Shown here one piece after another: positions 15,837-23,908 of a stretch of DNA of 41,450 nucleotides. Source of the DNA: 40-80 sp964503665. Lineage in GTDB: Bacteria > Bacteroidota > Bacteroidia > Flavobacteriales_D > Crocinitomicaceae. The stretch lies in assembly GCA_964503665.1 (NCBI GenBank), contig CAZDAR010000020.1, forward strand, positions 1 to 41,450, in the 5' to 3' direction. The position numbers and the translations under genes were made by a program. Each line of letters starts with the position of its first letter. Within the stretch, counting starts at the first letter, position 1. The notes beneath the pieces are model-generated. The model was given only the letters and a program-made list of their open reading frames with translations, was not told the DNA's origin and searched no databases.

Positions 15837-17132
15837 ATGGCGGGAGGATTAAATATTGGAAAATCACCTAAAAACAGAGCCGTTTTACCATTTTATGGGA
15901 CGGCGTCCATCTTCTTTTTAATAATCAGTTTTTTATTACTCTACGCATCGAATTCGTTCATCTCAACAGATGAATATCAGGCGCACTATTTTGTGCCACA
16001 CGTTTTAAGCATCGTTCACTTAGCGGCACTAGGTTGGGGAACAATGGTCATATTCGGGGCTGCTTATCAGTTACTCCCTGTTATCTGTGAACGAAATTTA
16101 TTTAGCTCTAATTTAGCCTTTGTATCCTATTGCTTCCTAGTAGTTGGAATCAGTATTTTGGGTTATTCTTTTTGGCATTTTCAACTTGGGTTTTTAATGA
16201 TTACAGGAGGTAGTTCTATTTTAATAGCTGCATTATTATACTTTATCAATGTTATTAAAACAGCCTCTATCGGTCTTCATTCGAGCATAGAACGATTATT
16301 TGTCTTTAGCTCTTCTATTTGGTTATTATTTACCCTTACTGTTGGATTATTATTAGCGATTAATCTAGCATATCCATTTTTCACATCGAATCATATGGAA
16401 ATCCTTCGACTACACGCACACGCAGGATTAGCGGGTTGGTTTTTACAATTAATAACGGGTATTAGTATTAAGTTAGTTCCTATGTTTTTATTGGGAAGAT
16501 CAACAAAAATCAAATTGGTTAAGTGGGCTTTTGCTTTACAAAATACTGGGTTAGTCTTATTCCTAACAGATGGCTATTTCTTTGGTATAACTATCCGTTC
16601 ACTTATTTACGGAGTAATTGTTATCGCTGGAGTTGTTCTGTGGTTGCTCTATATCAGAGATGTCTTCACCAAGCGAATGAAAAAGAAAATTGACACACCT
16701 ATGAAGCACACATTTGTTTCATTTTCAGGTCTTATAATTTCTATTTTATTAATTCCGGTTATTTATTTTTCGAGTAATCTAAAATGGGTGTTCATCTATG
16801 GCTTTATACTTTTCTTAGGTTGGATAAGTGCCATTATTCTTGGAATGACATTTAAAACATTACCCTTTATAGTTTGGAACAATCATTATAAAAAGCTGAA
16901 TGGAAAGGCTAAAATACCTTTACCGAAAGATTTATTCATATCGAATTTATTAACCTATCAATTTCGAATATTCATCTTCTCGTTGCCGTTAATTGCTATG
17001 AGTATTATCTTGCAACAACAGCTATTATTCCAGATTGGACTCGTCGGGTTTTGTACGGTGGCTCTACTCTACTTTATAAACGTATGGAAAGTATTAACAC
17101 ACAAAACAACATTATTAGATGGCAATAGATAA
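15837..17132 (+). CDS. Polytopic membrane protein related to heme-copper oxidase subunit I (NO-stress cluster)
   Basis: 431 aa with about 12 hydrophobic segments. Histidines lie where heme or copper ligands are found in the heme-copper oxidase subunit I superfamily: H55 and H61 in VPHVLSIVHLAALGWGTMVI, and H193 and H195 in RLHAHAGLAGWF. The pattern H-x-x-x-L-G-W-x-x-x-x-I-F-G-x-x-x-Q-L-L-P also fits this group. Short relatives without electron-input subunits occur next to RIC, DUF2249 and NnrS-type genes. It could bind heme and NO, or be an NnrS-like protein. No partner subunit is encoded nearby, so a true respiratory oxidase is unlikely. It starts 11 bases after the DUF2249 gene and overlaps the DUF59 gene by 14 bases, so it is part of the operon. 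Confidence 0.7.
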   Translation: MAGGLNIGKSPKNRAVLPFYGTASIFFLIISFLLLYASNSFISTDEYQAHYFVPHVLSIVHLAALGWGTMVIFGAAYQLLPVICERNLFSSNLAFVSYCFLVVGISILGYSFWHFQLGFLMITGGSSILIAALLYFINVIKTASIGLHSSIERLFVFSSSIWLLFTLTVGLLLAINLAYPFFTSNHMEILRLHAHAGLAGWFLQLITGISIKLVPMFLLGRSTKIKLVKWAFALQNTGLVLFLTDGYFFGITIRSLIYGVIVIAGVVLWLLYIRDVFTKRMKKKIDTPMKHTFVSFSGLIISILLIPVIYFSSNLKWVFIYGFILFLGWISAIILGMTFKTLPFIVWNNHYKKLNGKAKIPLPKDLFISNLLTYQFRIFIFSLPLIAMSIILQQQLLFQIGLVGFCTVALLYFINVWKVLTHKTTLLDGNR

Positions 17133-17448
17133 AGAAGCATATTTTAAAGAAAGAATGGATGTTATCGATTCTTTGTACGACGTAATCGACCCAGAATTAT
17201 TCATAAACATTGTTGATTTAGGCTTATTGTACGGAATTGAAATCGACAATATAAATTTAAAAATCATCATCACTATGACATTCTCTACAAAGGCCTGTCC
17301 CTTGGGAGATGCGATTAAAGAAGGTGTTTGGAATGCACTCGGTGCTTCTCATCCAGAATACAAAGTAGATATCGACATTGTTTGGGATCCTGAATTTGTC
17401 TTAGAGATGCTTTCCGAAGAAGGAAGATTACAGTTGGGAATGGGGTAA
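17119..17448 (+). CDS. DUF59 / MIP18-family protein (iron-sulfur assembly related)
   Basis: 109 aa. The DUF59 core is plain: VIDSLYDVIDPELFINIVDLGLLYGIEI, then TFSTKACPLGDAIKEGVWNAL and VDIVWDP-type ending. Members (SufT, PaaD, MIP18) help Fe-S cluster assembly or maturation. The conserved cysteine in ACPLG is present. The start codon lies inside the end of the membrane protein gene (14-base overlap), so the two are coupled. As last gene of a RIC/hemerythrin operon it supports a role of the whole cluster in Fe-S repair under nitrosative or oxidative stress. It ends 4 bases from the convergent gene at 17453. Confidence 0.88.
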   Translation: MAIDKEAYFKERMDVIDSLYDVIDPELFINIVDLGLLYGIEIDNINLKIIITMTFSTKACPLGDAIKEGVWNALGASHPEYKVDIDIVWDPEFVLEMLSEEGRLQLGMG

Positions 17449-17452
17449 GAAA

Positions 17453-18043
17453 TTATAGTGACTCTTGTTTCTTCTCCTCTCTACGAGCGATTTTAGAATA
17501 TTCGTGACGTTTACTAGCTAATAGCTGATAGAGTAACTTTACTTCTTTCTCTTCTAATTTTCTTCCAAAGCGAACAAATTTTCCAGTATATTCAAACTGT
17601 AACCGTTCTCCTCCTCTAATCCATGGAGATTTTTCCCAGACATATTGTAGTGATTTCGTTTTAGGAACATAAATTTCAATATCCGCCATATTATCATAAT
17701 AGTAAAGAATCGCTTTCCCGTAGCCTTTCACATCTTTTTTATAGGCTAATCCATGTTTGTTTAACTTCAACATCTCTTTACCCCATAATAGCCAAATGAA
17801 TTGTCGTGTAACGCGCACAAGATAGAACAACCAAAGAGCAAGAATAACACCTGTCATCAACATTTCTTCCTTCGTTAATTCAAGGGCGAAAAGAGCCCAG
17901 ATAAGGGTAATTCCAATCGTCAACCACATAGCTAACCACGCGCCCATCAGGGCATTTACAAAATTACTTCTCTCAGGCACAATAATAATTGTTGTCTTTT
18001 CCTTATCGTCTACAAAACTGATACGTTCTCCAATCCATTTCAT
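17453..18043 (-). CDS. Hypothetical membrane protein with two transmembrane segments
   Basis: 196 aa from the ATG at 18043 (MKWIGERISFVDDKEKTT). The frame can be extended to TTG at 18058, but that would begin inside a promoter-like TATTTTCG. Two adjacent hydrophobic helices (about 33-55 and 60-80) are rich in Trp and Leu. The rest is soluble and charged, ending in a Lys/Glu-rich tail. I do not recognise a family. It is convergent with the DUF59 gene and has no visible operon partner. Confidence 0.65.
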   Translation of the reverse strand: MKWIGERISFVDDKEKTTIIIVPERSNFVNALMGAWLAMWLTIGITLIWALFALELTKEEMLMTGVILALWLFYLVRVTRQFIWLLWGKEMLKLNKHGLAYKKDVKGYGKAILYYYDNMADIEIYVPKTKSLQYVWEKSPWIRGGERLQFEYTGKFVRFGRKLEEKEVKLLYQLLASKRHEYSKIARREEKKQESL

Positions 18044-18090
18044 ACTGCGAAAATACAAATCTTTATGTTCTTTGGAACGTTATATAAGAC

Positions 18091-18118
18091 AAAAAGTCGA
18101 CTTAAAAGCCGACTTTTT
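18091..18118 (-). terminator. Intrinsic terminator of the 18140-20785 protease gene
   Basis: AAAAAGTCG pairs with CGACTTTTT, with an inner CTT/AAG pairing. A T tract is present on both strands, so it may work in both directions. It lies 22 bases after the protease stop codon. Confidence 0.8.
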
Positions 18119-18139
18119 GAGATCGTATGAAGGATTCAA

Positions 18140-20785
18140 TTATCTGATTAATTCAATTTTTGTCACAACGCTATTGTCTTTACCAATAATCTTAATGAAA
18201 TACGTTCCATTCATAAAGTTAGACAAATCAAATTGTGTTGTTTCCTTCAAGTTCCAAGTTGTAATTAAACGTCCTTGAATATCGATTAATGAAGCATTCT
18301 CGTAATTCTCAACACTACCCTTCAAATAAATAATACCATTGGTTGGATTTGGATAGATAGTCAGATCATTTTCTTCCACATCTTCCAATCCTACACAGTC
18401 ATTCACAGTAAACGTTACTGCGTTTGTATTCACTGGACTTCCACATGTGCTACTAATTACACAACGATATTTAGTGCCATTTAATGCTAACGGTGCATTT
18501 GTAACGGTCATACTGGCTGTTGTCACTCCTGAATAAGGTGCTGCGTTAGTCAAGTCACTCCAAGTTGTTCCGTCATTGCTATACTGCCATTTATAAGTAG
18601 AAGCTCCTGCAGCTGTTACTTTAAATGTATTTGAAGTGGATTTACAAATAGAAGCATTTGCCGGTTGTACAGAAATGGTTGCACCTGAACTAACTGTTAA
18701 ATTTCCTACATTCGTATAGGTGTCACCACAAGCGTTTATTAATTTCAACCTATACTTATATCCATTAAATGTTGAAGGTGCATTGTTTACAGATAGCGTT
18801 TGCGTAGTTGCTCCAGCATAATTTGCGTCATTACTTACATCTGTCCAAGTCGAACCATCCGTTGATACTTGCCATTTATAAGAAGTTGCTCCTGTAGAAG
18901 CAGCTGTAAAAGTTGTACTTCCATTCAAACAAATCGATTTGTTAGTCGGCTGAGTAGAAACCGAGGCATATGGACATGCATCTTTGATCAACACCGCATA
19001 ATCTTCGACATCACCTACCACAACAGCTGTTCCACAATTCGCTTTCGATTCTGAAGGTGCAACTTGAGCATCAATGATTGCTCTCATACGTAACATTTTA
19101 TTCTTAACAGCTCCAGTAGGAATAGTAACCGTTCCCGATATTGTCTTCGCTACCGGTGCACTACTACCAGCTGTTACATTTCCTGATAAAACAATTTCGG
19201 AAGATTCGTAAGTACCATTGTTATTCCAATCAATATATACTTTTGCATAAGAAGTATATCCGAAAGAATTTATCGTAGCACTAATTGGATACGTATTACC
19301 CGTTTCAATTACCGTGTTTTTAGAGCAAGTGAAATTTTCATACGTTCCTGAAGCAAAATTACTTGTTGAAGAATTAATGGTGTTGAATGTAATATTAGAA
19401 ATGTCAATAGCGTAGTTATCTATATATGTAAATGATGGGGTACAAGTAGATAAACTAGATCCAGCATAATAAAAGGCATCATTAACAGTTTTTGTGTTAG
19501 TACCATTTGGTCCTGTAACAGTTAGAGTAACACTATACCATCCCGCGACAGTAGGAGTAAAAGTAGGATTTTGGTCTGTTGATGTTTTTGTAGACGCCCC
19601 ACTTGTAATAGACCAGCTAAAAGAATATCCCGTAAAATTAGTTAATCCAGTGTAAGTATTTGGCACACACGTACTATTATCAAGTAAACTAACGGTTCCA
19701 GAACAATAAATATCTTGTGGTAATAAGAAATCAGCTACTGGTGCTGTAGGCCCAACTAAAGCCAAATTACTAGCATAGAAAAAAGACTTTCTTAGTCCAG
19801 AACAAGCTGCTCTCATTCGGGTTCCTTGGTTAGCTGTAAATTGATTCATACATACATCAGAAGAATAGTCTAAGTAGTTATGAACGAATTTTGAATTGGA
19901 AGAGCCTCCATCACATGAGTTTGTACCAGTAGCATTACAGTCTGACTGACTTCTTTTATGAGGTGGTGTATCTCCACACATATCACCATTGCTAGCTCCA
20001 GACGGTGGACATGTATTTCCAGTTCCATCTCCCTCAAACGTATGGAATAAATTTAAAGCATGGCCCAATTCGTGCGTAAGGGTTTTATTATTCTCCTGCA
20101 TGATGTTAGAAGCCATAAAAACAGCTCCATCTAAGGTAGTACCATGAGCAGATGCCATATAAGCATAACCTTGCGTACCAGCACCACCATTGTTATTATC
20201 TATTTCAGTAACAATATAAATGTTATAATATTTATTACGATCCCAAGAAATAATAGATTTCAGGGCTGTTTCTGTGATACCTTGGCTTCCATCTAACTTA
20301 ACGCCATAATTCTTATACTGTGAATTAGAACTGTGATTTGTTCTCGTTATACCCGTAGTGCAATTTCCACTAGGATCACGAACAGCTAGCGCAAACTCAA
20401 TTTGCGTATCGGTACCACCTTGGCTATTCATGTTACGATAATTTTCATTCAATTGTTTCATAGCATGAGTAATCACGGCATCAGAAACATTTGAACCTGT
20501 GCCAACAGCTTCTCCTAAGTGAATCACGTGAAAAACAACAGGAATAACATACGTAGCAGATGATTTTGGTAAGAAAGAACCATTCATTGTTTGCACATAC
20601 TGTTCAAACTGATTCATTTTTAAGGCATAATCTGGATTAGAAGCCATCATTTGCTGATGCAAAATACCAGCATAACACTTCTCTTGAGTGTTCTGACTCG
20701 GCTGCAATGGAGTAAGATTTAATGGGGTTTGCGCACTTAAAAAAGCACTAATAATAAGTACAATTGAAGTAAATAAATGTTTCAT
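18140..20785 (-). CDS. Secreted M43-family metalloprotease with PKD-like, GEVED, two Ig-like domains and T9SS type A sorting domain
   Basis: 881 aa. The signal peptide (about 1-19) ends FLSAQ. The peptidase domain (about 75-340) has H238-E239-L-G-H242 and H248, and many cysteines around the site as in cytophagalysin. The Met-turn position reads HNYLDYSS, so the usual Met is Leu (L305). A PKD-like stretch follows (about 350-440), then a GEVED-type domain (about 450-600, ending VVVGDVEDYAVLI). Two similar Ig-like domains come next (about 601-700 and 701-795; both have YKWQ and a GxKYR pattern). The sorting domain (about 800-881) begins NDLTIYPNPTNG and ends KIELIR. It is a probable exoprotease secreted by T9SS. 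Its promoter box TATTTTTG lies at 20835-20842 behind ftsY. Confidence 0.9.
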   Translation of the reverse strand: MKHLFTSIVLIISAFLSAQTPLNLTPLQPSQNTQEKCYAGILHQQMMASNPDYALKMNQFEQYVQTMNGSFLPKSSATYVIPVVFHVIHLGEAVGTGSNVSDAVITHAMKQLNENYRNMNSQGGTDTQIEFALAVRDPSGNCTTGITRTNHSSNSQYKNYGVKLDGSQGITETALKSIISWDRNKYYNIYIVTEIDNNNGGAGTQGYAYMASAHGTTLDGAVFMASNIMQENNKTLTHELGHALNLFHTFEGDGTGNTCPPSGASNGDMCGDTPPHKRSQSDCNATGTNSCDGGSSNSKFVHNYLDYSSDVCMNQFTANQGTRMRAACSGLRKSFFYASNLALVGPTAPVADFLLPQDIYCSGTVSLLDNSTCVPNTYTGLTNFTGYSFSWSITSGASTKTSTDQNPTFTPTVAGWYSVTLTVTGPNGTNTKTVNDAFYYAGSSLSTCTPSFTYIDNYAIDISNITFNTINSSTSNFASGTYENFTCSKNTVIETGNTYPISATINSFGYTSYAKVYIDWNNNGTYESSEIVLSGNVTAGSSAPVAKTISGTVTIPTGAVKNKMLRMRAIIDAQVAPSESKANCGTAVVVGDVEDYAVLIKDACPYASVSTQPTNKSICLNGSTTFTAASTGATSYKWQVSTDGSTWTDVSNDANYAGATTQTLSVNNAPSTFNGYKYRLKLINACGDTYTNVGNLTVSSGATISVQPANASICKSTSNTFKVTAAGASTYKWQYSNDGTTWSDLTNAAPYSGVTTASMTVTNAPLALNGTKYRCVISSTCGSPVNTNAVTFTVNDCVGLEDVEENDLTIYPNPTNGIIYLKGSVENYENASLIDIQGRLITTWNLKETTQFDLSNFMNGTYFIKIIGKDNSVVTKIELIR

Positions 20786-20834
20786 ATTTTTCGGTTTTTA
20801 AACGGTGCAATCTACATATAAAAAAGATAAACTC

Positions 20835-20842
20835 CAAAAATA
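20835..20842 (-). promoter_or_regulatory. Promoter -7 box TATTTTTG for the M43 protease gene
   Basis: Exact TAnnTTTG match on the minus strand, about 50 bases upstream of the start codon and 7 bases from the ftsY stop. It suggests the protease is transcribed separately from ftsY. Confidence 0.5.
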
Positions 20843-20849
20843 AATGTCA

Positions 20850-21809
20850 CTAATTAAAGAGGGACTCTATAAAGTTTTCTTTATCAAATAATTGCAGATC
20901 ATTTACACCTTCTCCAACACCAATATATTTAACTGGAACTTTCAGTTGATCGGAAATTCCAATAATAACTCCTCCTTTTGCTGTTCCATCTAACTTTGTA
21001 ATGGCTAAGGCATTGATTTCAGTAGCTTCTGAAAACTGTTTTGCTTGCTCAAAAGCATTCTGTCCGGTAGAACCATCTAATACCAATAAAATTTCATGCG
21101 GCGCATCAGGAATTATCTTGCTCATGACACGTTTAATCTTTGTTAACTCATTCATCAAGTTCACTTTGTTGTGCAATCGTCCAGCGGTATCTATAATACA
21201 GACATCTACATTTTTTTCGACAGCTTCCTGAATGGTCGCATAAGCAACAGCAGCGGGATCTGTTCCCATATCTTTATAGGTAATGTCGACATCAACGCGA
21301 TCTGCCCATATTTTTAGTTGATCTACAGCAGCTGCTCTAAATGTATCGGCAGCACCCAACATCACTTTCAATCCGTTACTTTTAAATTTGTTGGCTAACT
21401 TTCCAATGGTTGTCGTTTTACCAACACCATTTACTCCTACTACCATGATAACATATGGTTTTGGAACACTCTCATTCAACTCAAAATTAGCATCGATAGT
21501 ATTATTCTCCGCTAGTAAGTCTTTAATCTCCTCTTTTAAAACACTATGTAATTCACTTGCATTGATATATTTATTCTGCTCAATTCGTTTTTCAAGACGG
21601 GAAATAATCTTCAAGGTCGTTTCTACACCTACATCAGATGATATTAATATCTCTTCTAATTCATCAAGATACTCATCGTCCACTTTCGATTTTCCGACCA
21701 AAGAACGTGTCAGTTTGGAAAAGAAACCTTCTTTTGTTTTTTCCAAACCTTTATCCAAAACTTCTTTGGACTCCTTTTTAGTTTTATTAAAAAAATCAAA
21801 TAAACCCAT
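20850..21809 (-). CDS. ftsY: Signal recognition particle receptor FtsY
   Basis: 319 aa GTPase that docks SRP-ribosome complexes at the membrane. The N domain covers about 25-110. The NG domain has the P-loop GVNGVGKT (125-132), DTFRA (155-159), DTAGR (207-211) and TKLDG (271-275), followed by GVGEGVNDLQLF, the closing loop of SRP GTPases. The acidic A domain found in E. coli FtsY is missing, which is normal in this phylum. It lies downstream of the rpmB-rpmG-DUF4295 group, separated by a terminator at 21851-21873, so it probably has its own promoter. Confidence 0.97.
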   Translation of the reverse strand: MGLFDFFNKTKKESKEVLDKGLEKTKEGFFSKLTRSLVGKSKVDDEYLDELEEILISSDVGVETTLKIISRLEKRIEQNKYINASELHSVLKEEIKDLLAENNTIDANFELNESVPKPYVIMVVGVNGVGKTTTIGKLANKFKSNGLKVMLGAADTFRAAAVDQLKIWADRVDVDITYKDMGTDPAAVAYATIQEAVEKNVDVCIIDTAGRLHNKVNLMNELTKIKRVMSKIIPDAPHEILLVLDGSTGQNAFEQAKQFSEATEINALAITKLDGTAKGGVIIGISDQLKVPVKYIGVGEGVNDLQLFDKENFIESLFN

Positions 21810-21850
21810 CTTGAATACTTTAAAGTGTAAAATTAGTATATAAAACGAAA

Positions 21851-21873
21851 AAAGCTCCCATAATGGAAGCTTT
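21851..21873 (-). terminator. Intrinsic terminator after the DUF4295 gene
   Basis: AAAGCTCCCAT pairs with ATGGAAGCTTT with one mismatch. On the minus strand six T follow. It closes the rpmB-rpmG-DUF4295 unit before ftsY. Confidence 0.7.
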
Positions 21874-21896
21874 AAGTTATTTTATTTTAAATAGCA

Positions 21897-22049
21897 TTAG
21901 TTTTTAGCAAACCACTCTTTCACTTTATCATTGTGAACCATCTCTTCTTTGAAAGAAACGCTACCTTTTTCAGTCTTGTACATTTTAATCACTTTTGTGT
22001 GCTCTTTACCTCCTCCTCTTTGAAGAGATGCCATCGGTCTCTTTGCCAT
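21897..22049 (-). CDS. DUF4295 family small basic protein
   Basis: 50 aa, starting MAKRPMASLQRGGGKEHTKV and ending KVKEWFAKN. It is the short basic protein of unknown function found beside rpmG in Bacteroidota, and the length is typical. The ATG follows the rpmG stop by 10 bases. Its constant place after rpmB and rpmG suggests a ribosome-linked role, but this is inference. It is short and easily missed in gene calling. Confidence 0.9.
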   Translation of the reverse strand: MAKRPMASLQRGGGKEHTKVIKMYKTEKGSVSFKEEMVHNDKVKEWFAKN

Positions 22050-22059
22050 AACTCAACTA

Positions 22060-22248
22060 TTATTTAATTTCTTTATGAATTGTATACTTCTTCAAAATTG
22101 GATTGTATTTCTTAATCTCCAATCTTTCAGGTGTGTTTTTTCTATTTTTTGTAGAAATGTATCTAGAAGTCCCAGGCATACCTGTTGTTTTATGCTCTGT
22201 ACATTCTAAAATAATCTGAATTCTATTTCCTTTACTTTTCTTAGCCAT
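22060..22248 (-). CDS. rpmG: 50S ribosomal protein L33
   Basis: 62 aa. The L33 signature is clear: RIQIILECTEHK near the start, YISTKNRKNTPERLEIKKY in the middle, and YTIHKEIK at the end. Only one cysteine is present (C16), so it is the zinc-free (C-minus) form. It is the second gene of the rpmB-rpmG-DUF4295 unit; 42 bases separate it from rpmB. Confidence 0.97.
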   Translation of the reverse strand: MAKKSKGNRIQIILECTEHKTTGMPGTSRYISTKNRKNTPERLEIKKYNPILKKYTIHKEIK

Positions 22249-22290
22249 CTTACTACTTTTTAAAAATTACCATTTCTCAATGGGAACAAA

Positions 22291-22527
22291 TTATTTAAGG
22301 AATCCTTTTAATTTTGCTTCTTTCACACAAGCTGTTATTCCGTTTTTGTTCACTGTCCTCAAAGCTGAAGTCGAAACTTTCAAAGTGATGAACTTACCTT
22401 CTTCAGGAAGAAAGAATTTTTTGGTAACTAAGTTGGGATAAAACTTGCGTTTTGTTTTTCTTTGTGAATGCGAAACATTGTTTCCCACCATTACTGACTT
22501 ACCTGTTAATTGACAAACTCGTGACAT
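22291..22527 (-). CDS. rpmB: 50S ribosomal protein L28
   Basis: 78 aa, with the L28 pattern SRVCQLTGKSVMVGNNVSHS and TKRKFYPNL, then LKVSTSALRTVNKNG. A single cysteine at position 5 suggests the zinc-free form. It is the first gene of the unit; a promoter lies at 22566-22597. Confidence 0.97.
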   Translation of the reverse strand: MSRVCQLTGKSVMVGNNVSHSQRKTKRKFYPNLVTKKFFLPEEGKFITLKVSTSALRTVNKNGITACVKEAKLKGFLK

Positions 22528-22565
22528 TATACTATATATTAATTCTATAATTATTTAAGCGGGTG

Positions 22566-22597
22566 CAAAGAAAGTAATTACTTTCCTAAATCACAAA
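22566..22597 (-). promoter_or_regulatory. Promoter of rpmB-rpmG-DUF4295
   Basis: On the minus strand TTTG, 20 bases, then TTTCTTTG followed by CACCC. This is one base from the TAnnTTTG consensus with ideal spacing, and the downstream GCACCC is common in Bacteroidota ribosomal promoters. The leader is about 35 bases. Confidence 0.6.
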
Positions 22598-22621
22598 CTT
22601 TTTTACACTTTTTTCTAGATA

Positions 22622-23848
22622 TTATTCTTCTTCGAGAATGTTCCTCAAGAAATTTAATGTGGCAAAGATACTTAATTGTATGTTGTGTTCTCTGTTTTTA
22701 CCAAATTTTTTATTTTTCACATGTGTTTTTCCATTATAGTGTACGGCAATATCTGCAAATGTCTCTCCATTTTCCGATTCTAACAAGCCAGTAATTCCTA
22801 TCCCTACATTCGCCTTCAGGAGCTTTGCTGCATTTTCAGCCATCTCCTTTGCACATTGTTCACTTAGCTCCGTATACTTTTCAAGTGTCTCTAGAGAAAT
22901 ACCTCCGATTGCCACTTTCATCTCATTTGTATAGGTAATTAAACCTCCTTTTACATATGTTGAGGAACCAGAGGTCTTAATTAATTCATTCGTTATGCCA
23001 CCACCTGTACAACTTTCCATCATTGCTACAGTTAATCCTTTTACTTTTAATAGGTCTCCTACTACTTTACTCAATGTTTGACCTTCGTATCCGAAAAAAT
23101 AAGTGGGAACAAGTGACTTTAACTCCTCTATGTAATGGTTAATCTTCGCTATATTATAAGCATCTTTATTCTTAGAGGTAAGTCGCAACTTAACTTGTCC
23201 AATAGACGGAAGATACGCCAATTCAAACCCTTCTCCCCTTAATCGATCTTCCCAATCGGAAATAATATCTGCTAAAAAGGATTCACCAATCCCCGTAGTT
23301 AAAATAGATTGAGAATAATACTCTTCCTTCTTAAAGTAATCAGAGATATAAGGAAAACCTACATCGCTCATGATTCCTTTCATCTCATAAGGTACTCCTG
23401 GTAATGAAATTAGTAAATTGTCATTTTTCTTAAAAAGCATTCCTGGTGCCGTTCCGTAATCATTGCGTAAGACTGTTGCGACTTCAGGAACTTCCGACTG
23501 AAGTAAATTGACTTCGAGAATTGGCACCCCTTTATTCTTAAAAATCACCGCTACTCGACTTCGTGTTTCTTGGTCAACTTTAAAACCACATTTAAAATAG
23601 TTTGCTAATGCTTTTTTCGTGACATCATCTTTCGTTGGTCCTAATCCACCAGTAACGATTGTGACTTCGTAATTGTCAAACGATTCATCTATCATTCTAT
23701 TGATTTCGTCTAAGTCATCTGGAATAACAATCATCTTAGCGACGTAATATCCCAAAGAAGAAAATTGATCTGCTAACCATGCTGCATTTGTATTAATTAC
23801 TTGTCCGTTTAATAATTCGTCCCCAATAGCGACAATCTGAATTTTCAT
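22622..23848 (-). CDS. cinA: CinA family protein (MoCF-like domain plus NMN amidase-like C-terminal domain)
   Basis: 408 aa. The N-terminal MoCF/COG1058 domain (about 1-170) begins IQIVAIGDELLNGQVINTN and has VTGGLGPTKDDVTKKA and LLISLPGVPYEMKGIM. The C-terminal CinA domain (about 255-405) has TVAMMESCTGGGITNELI and GIGITGLLESENGETFADIAV. In other bacteria CinA acts in the pyridine nucleotide (NMN) salvage cycle and is linked with competence or damage genes. Length is normal. It lies behind rpmB on the same strand and is divergent from the DUF4197 gene, with 60 bases between the starts. Confidence 0.95.
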   Translation of the reverse strand: MKIQIVAIGDELLNGQVINTNAAWLADQFSSLGYYVAKMIVIPDDLDEINRMIDESFDNYEVTIVTGGLGPTKDDVTKKALANYFKCGFKVDQETRSRVAVIFKNKGVPILEVNLLQSEVPEVATVLRNDYGTAPGMLFKKNDNLLISLPGVPYEMKGIMSDVGFPYISDYFKKEEYYSQSILTTGIGESFLADIISDWEDRLRGEGFELAYLPSIGQVKLRLTSKNKDAYNIAKINHYIEELKSLVPTYFFGYEGQTLSKVVGDLLKVKGLTVAMMESCTGGGITNELIKTSGSSTYVKGGLITYTNEMKVAIGGISLETLEKYTELSEQCAKEMAENAAKLLKANVGIGITGLLESENGETFADIAVHYNGKTHVKNKKFGKNREHNIQLSIFATLNFLRNILEEE

Positions 23849-23877
23849 GGCTTTATTTTTGATTGGTTAAAAATATT

Positions 23878-23885
23878 TACTTTTG
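23878..23885 (+). promoter_or_regulatory. Promoter -7 box TACTTTTG of the DUF4197 gene
   Basis: Exact TAnnTTTG match, with TTTG at 23858-23861 as possible -33 element (spacing 16). The leader would be about 17 bases. Confidence 0.55.
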
Positions 23886-23908
23886 TTTACATAATTAATA
23901 TATTTCAC

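Noticed and set aside
15837..17132. A genuine terminal oxidase or NO reductase catalytic subunit
   Set aside because: No cytochrome c or other electron-donor subunit is encoded nearby, and the full six-His set could not be confirmed by eye; the call is kept at family level.
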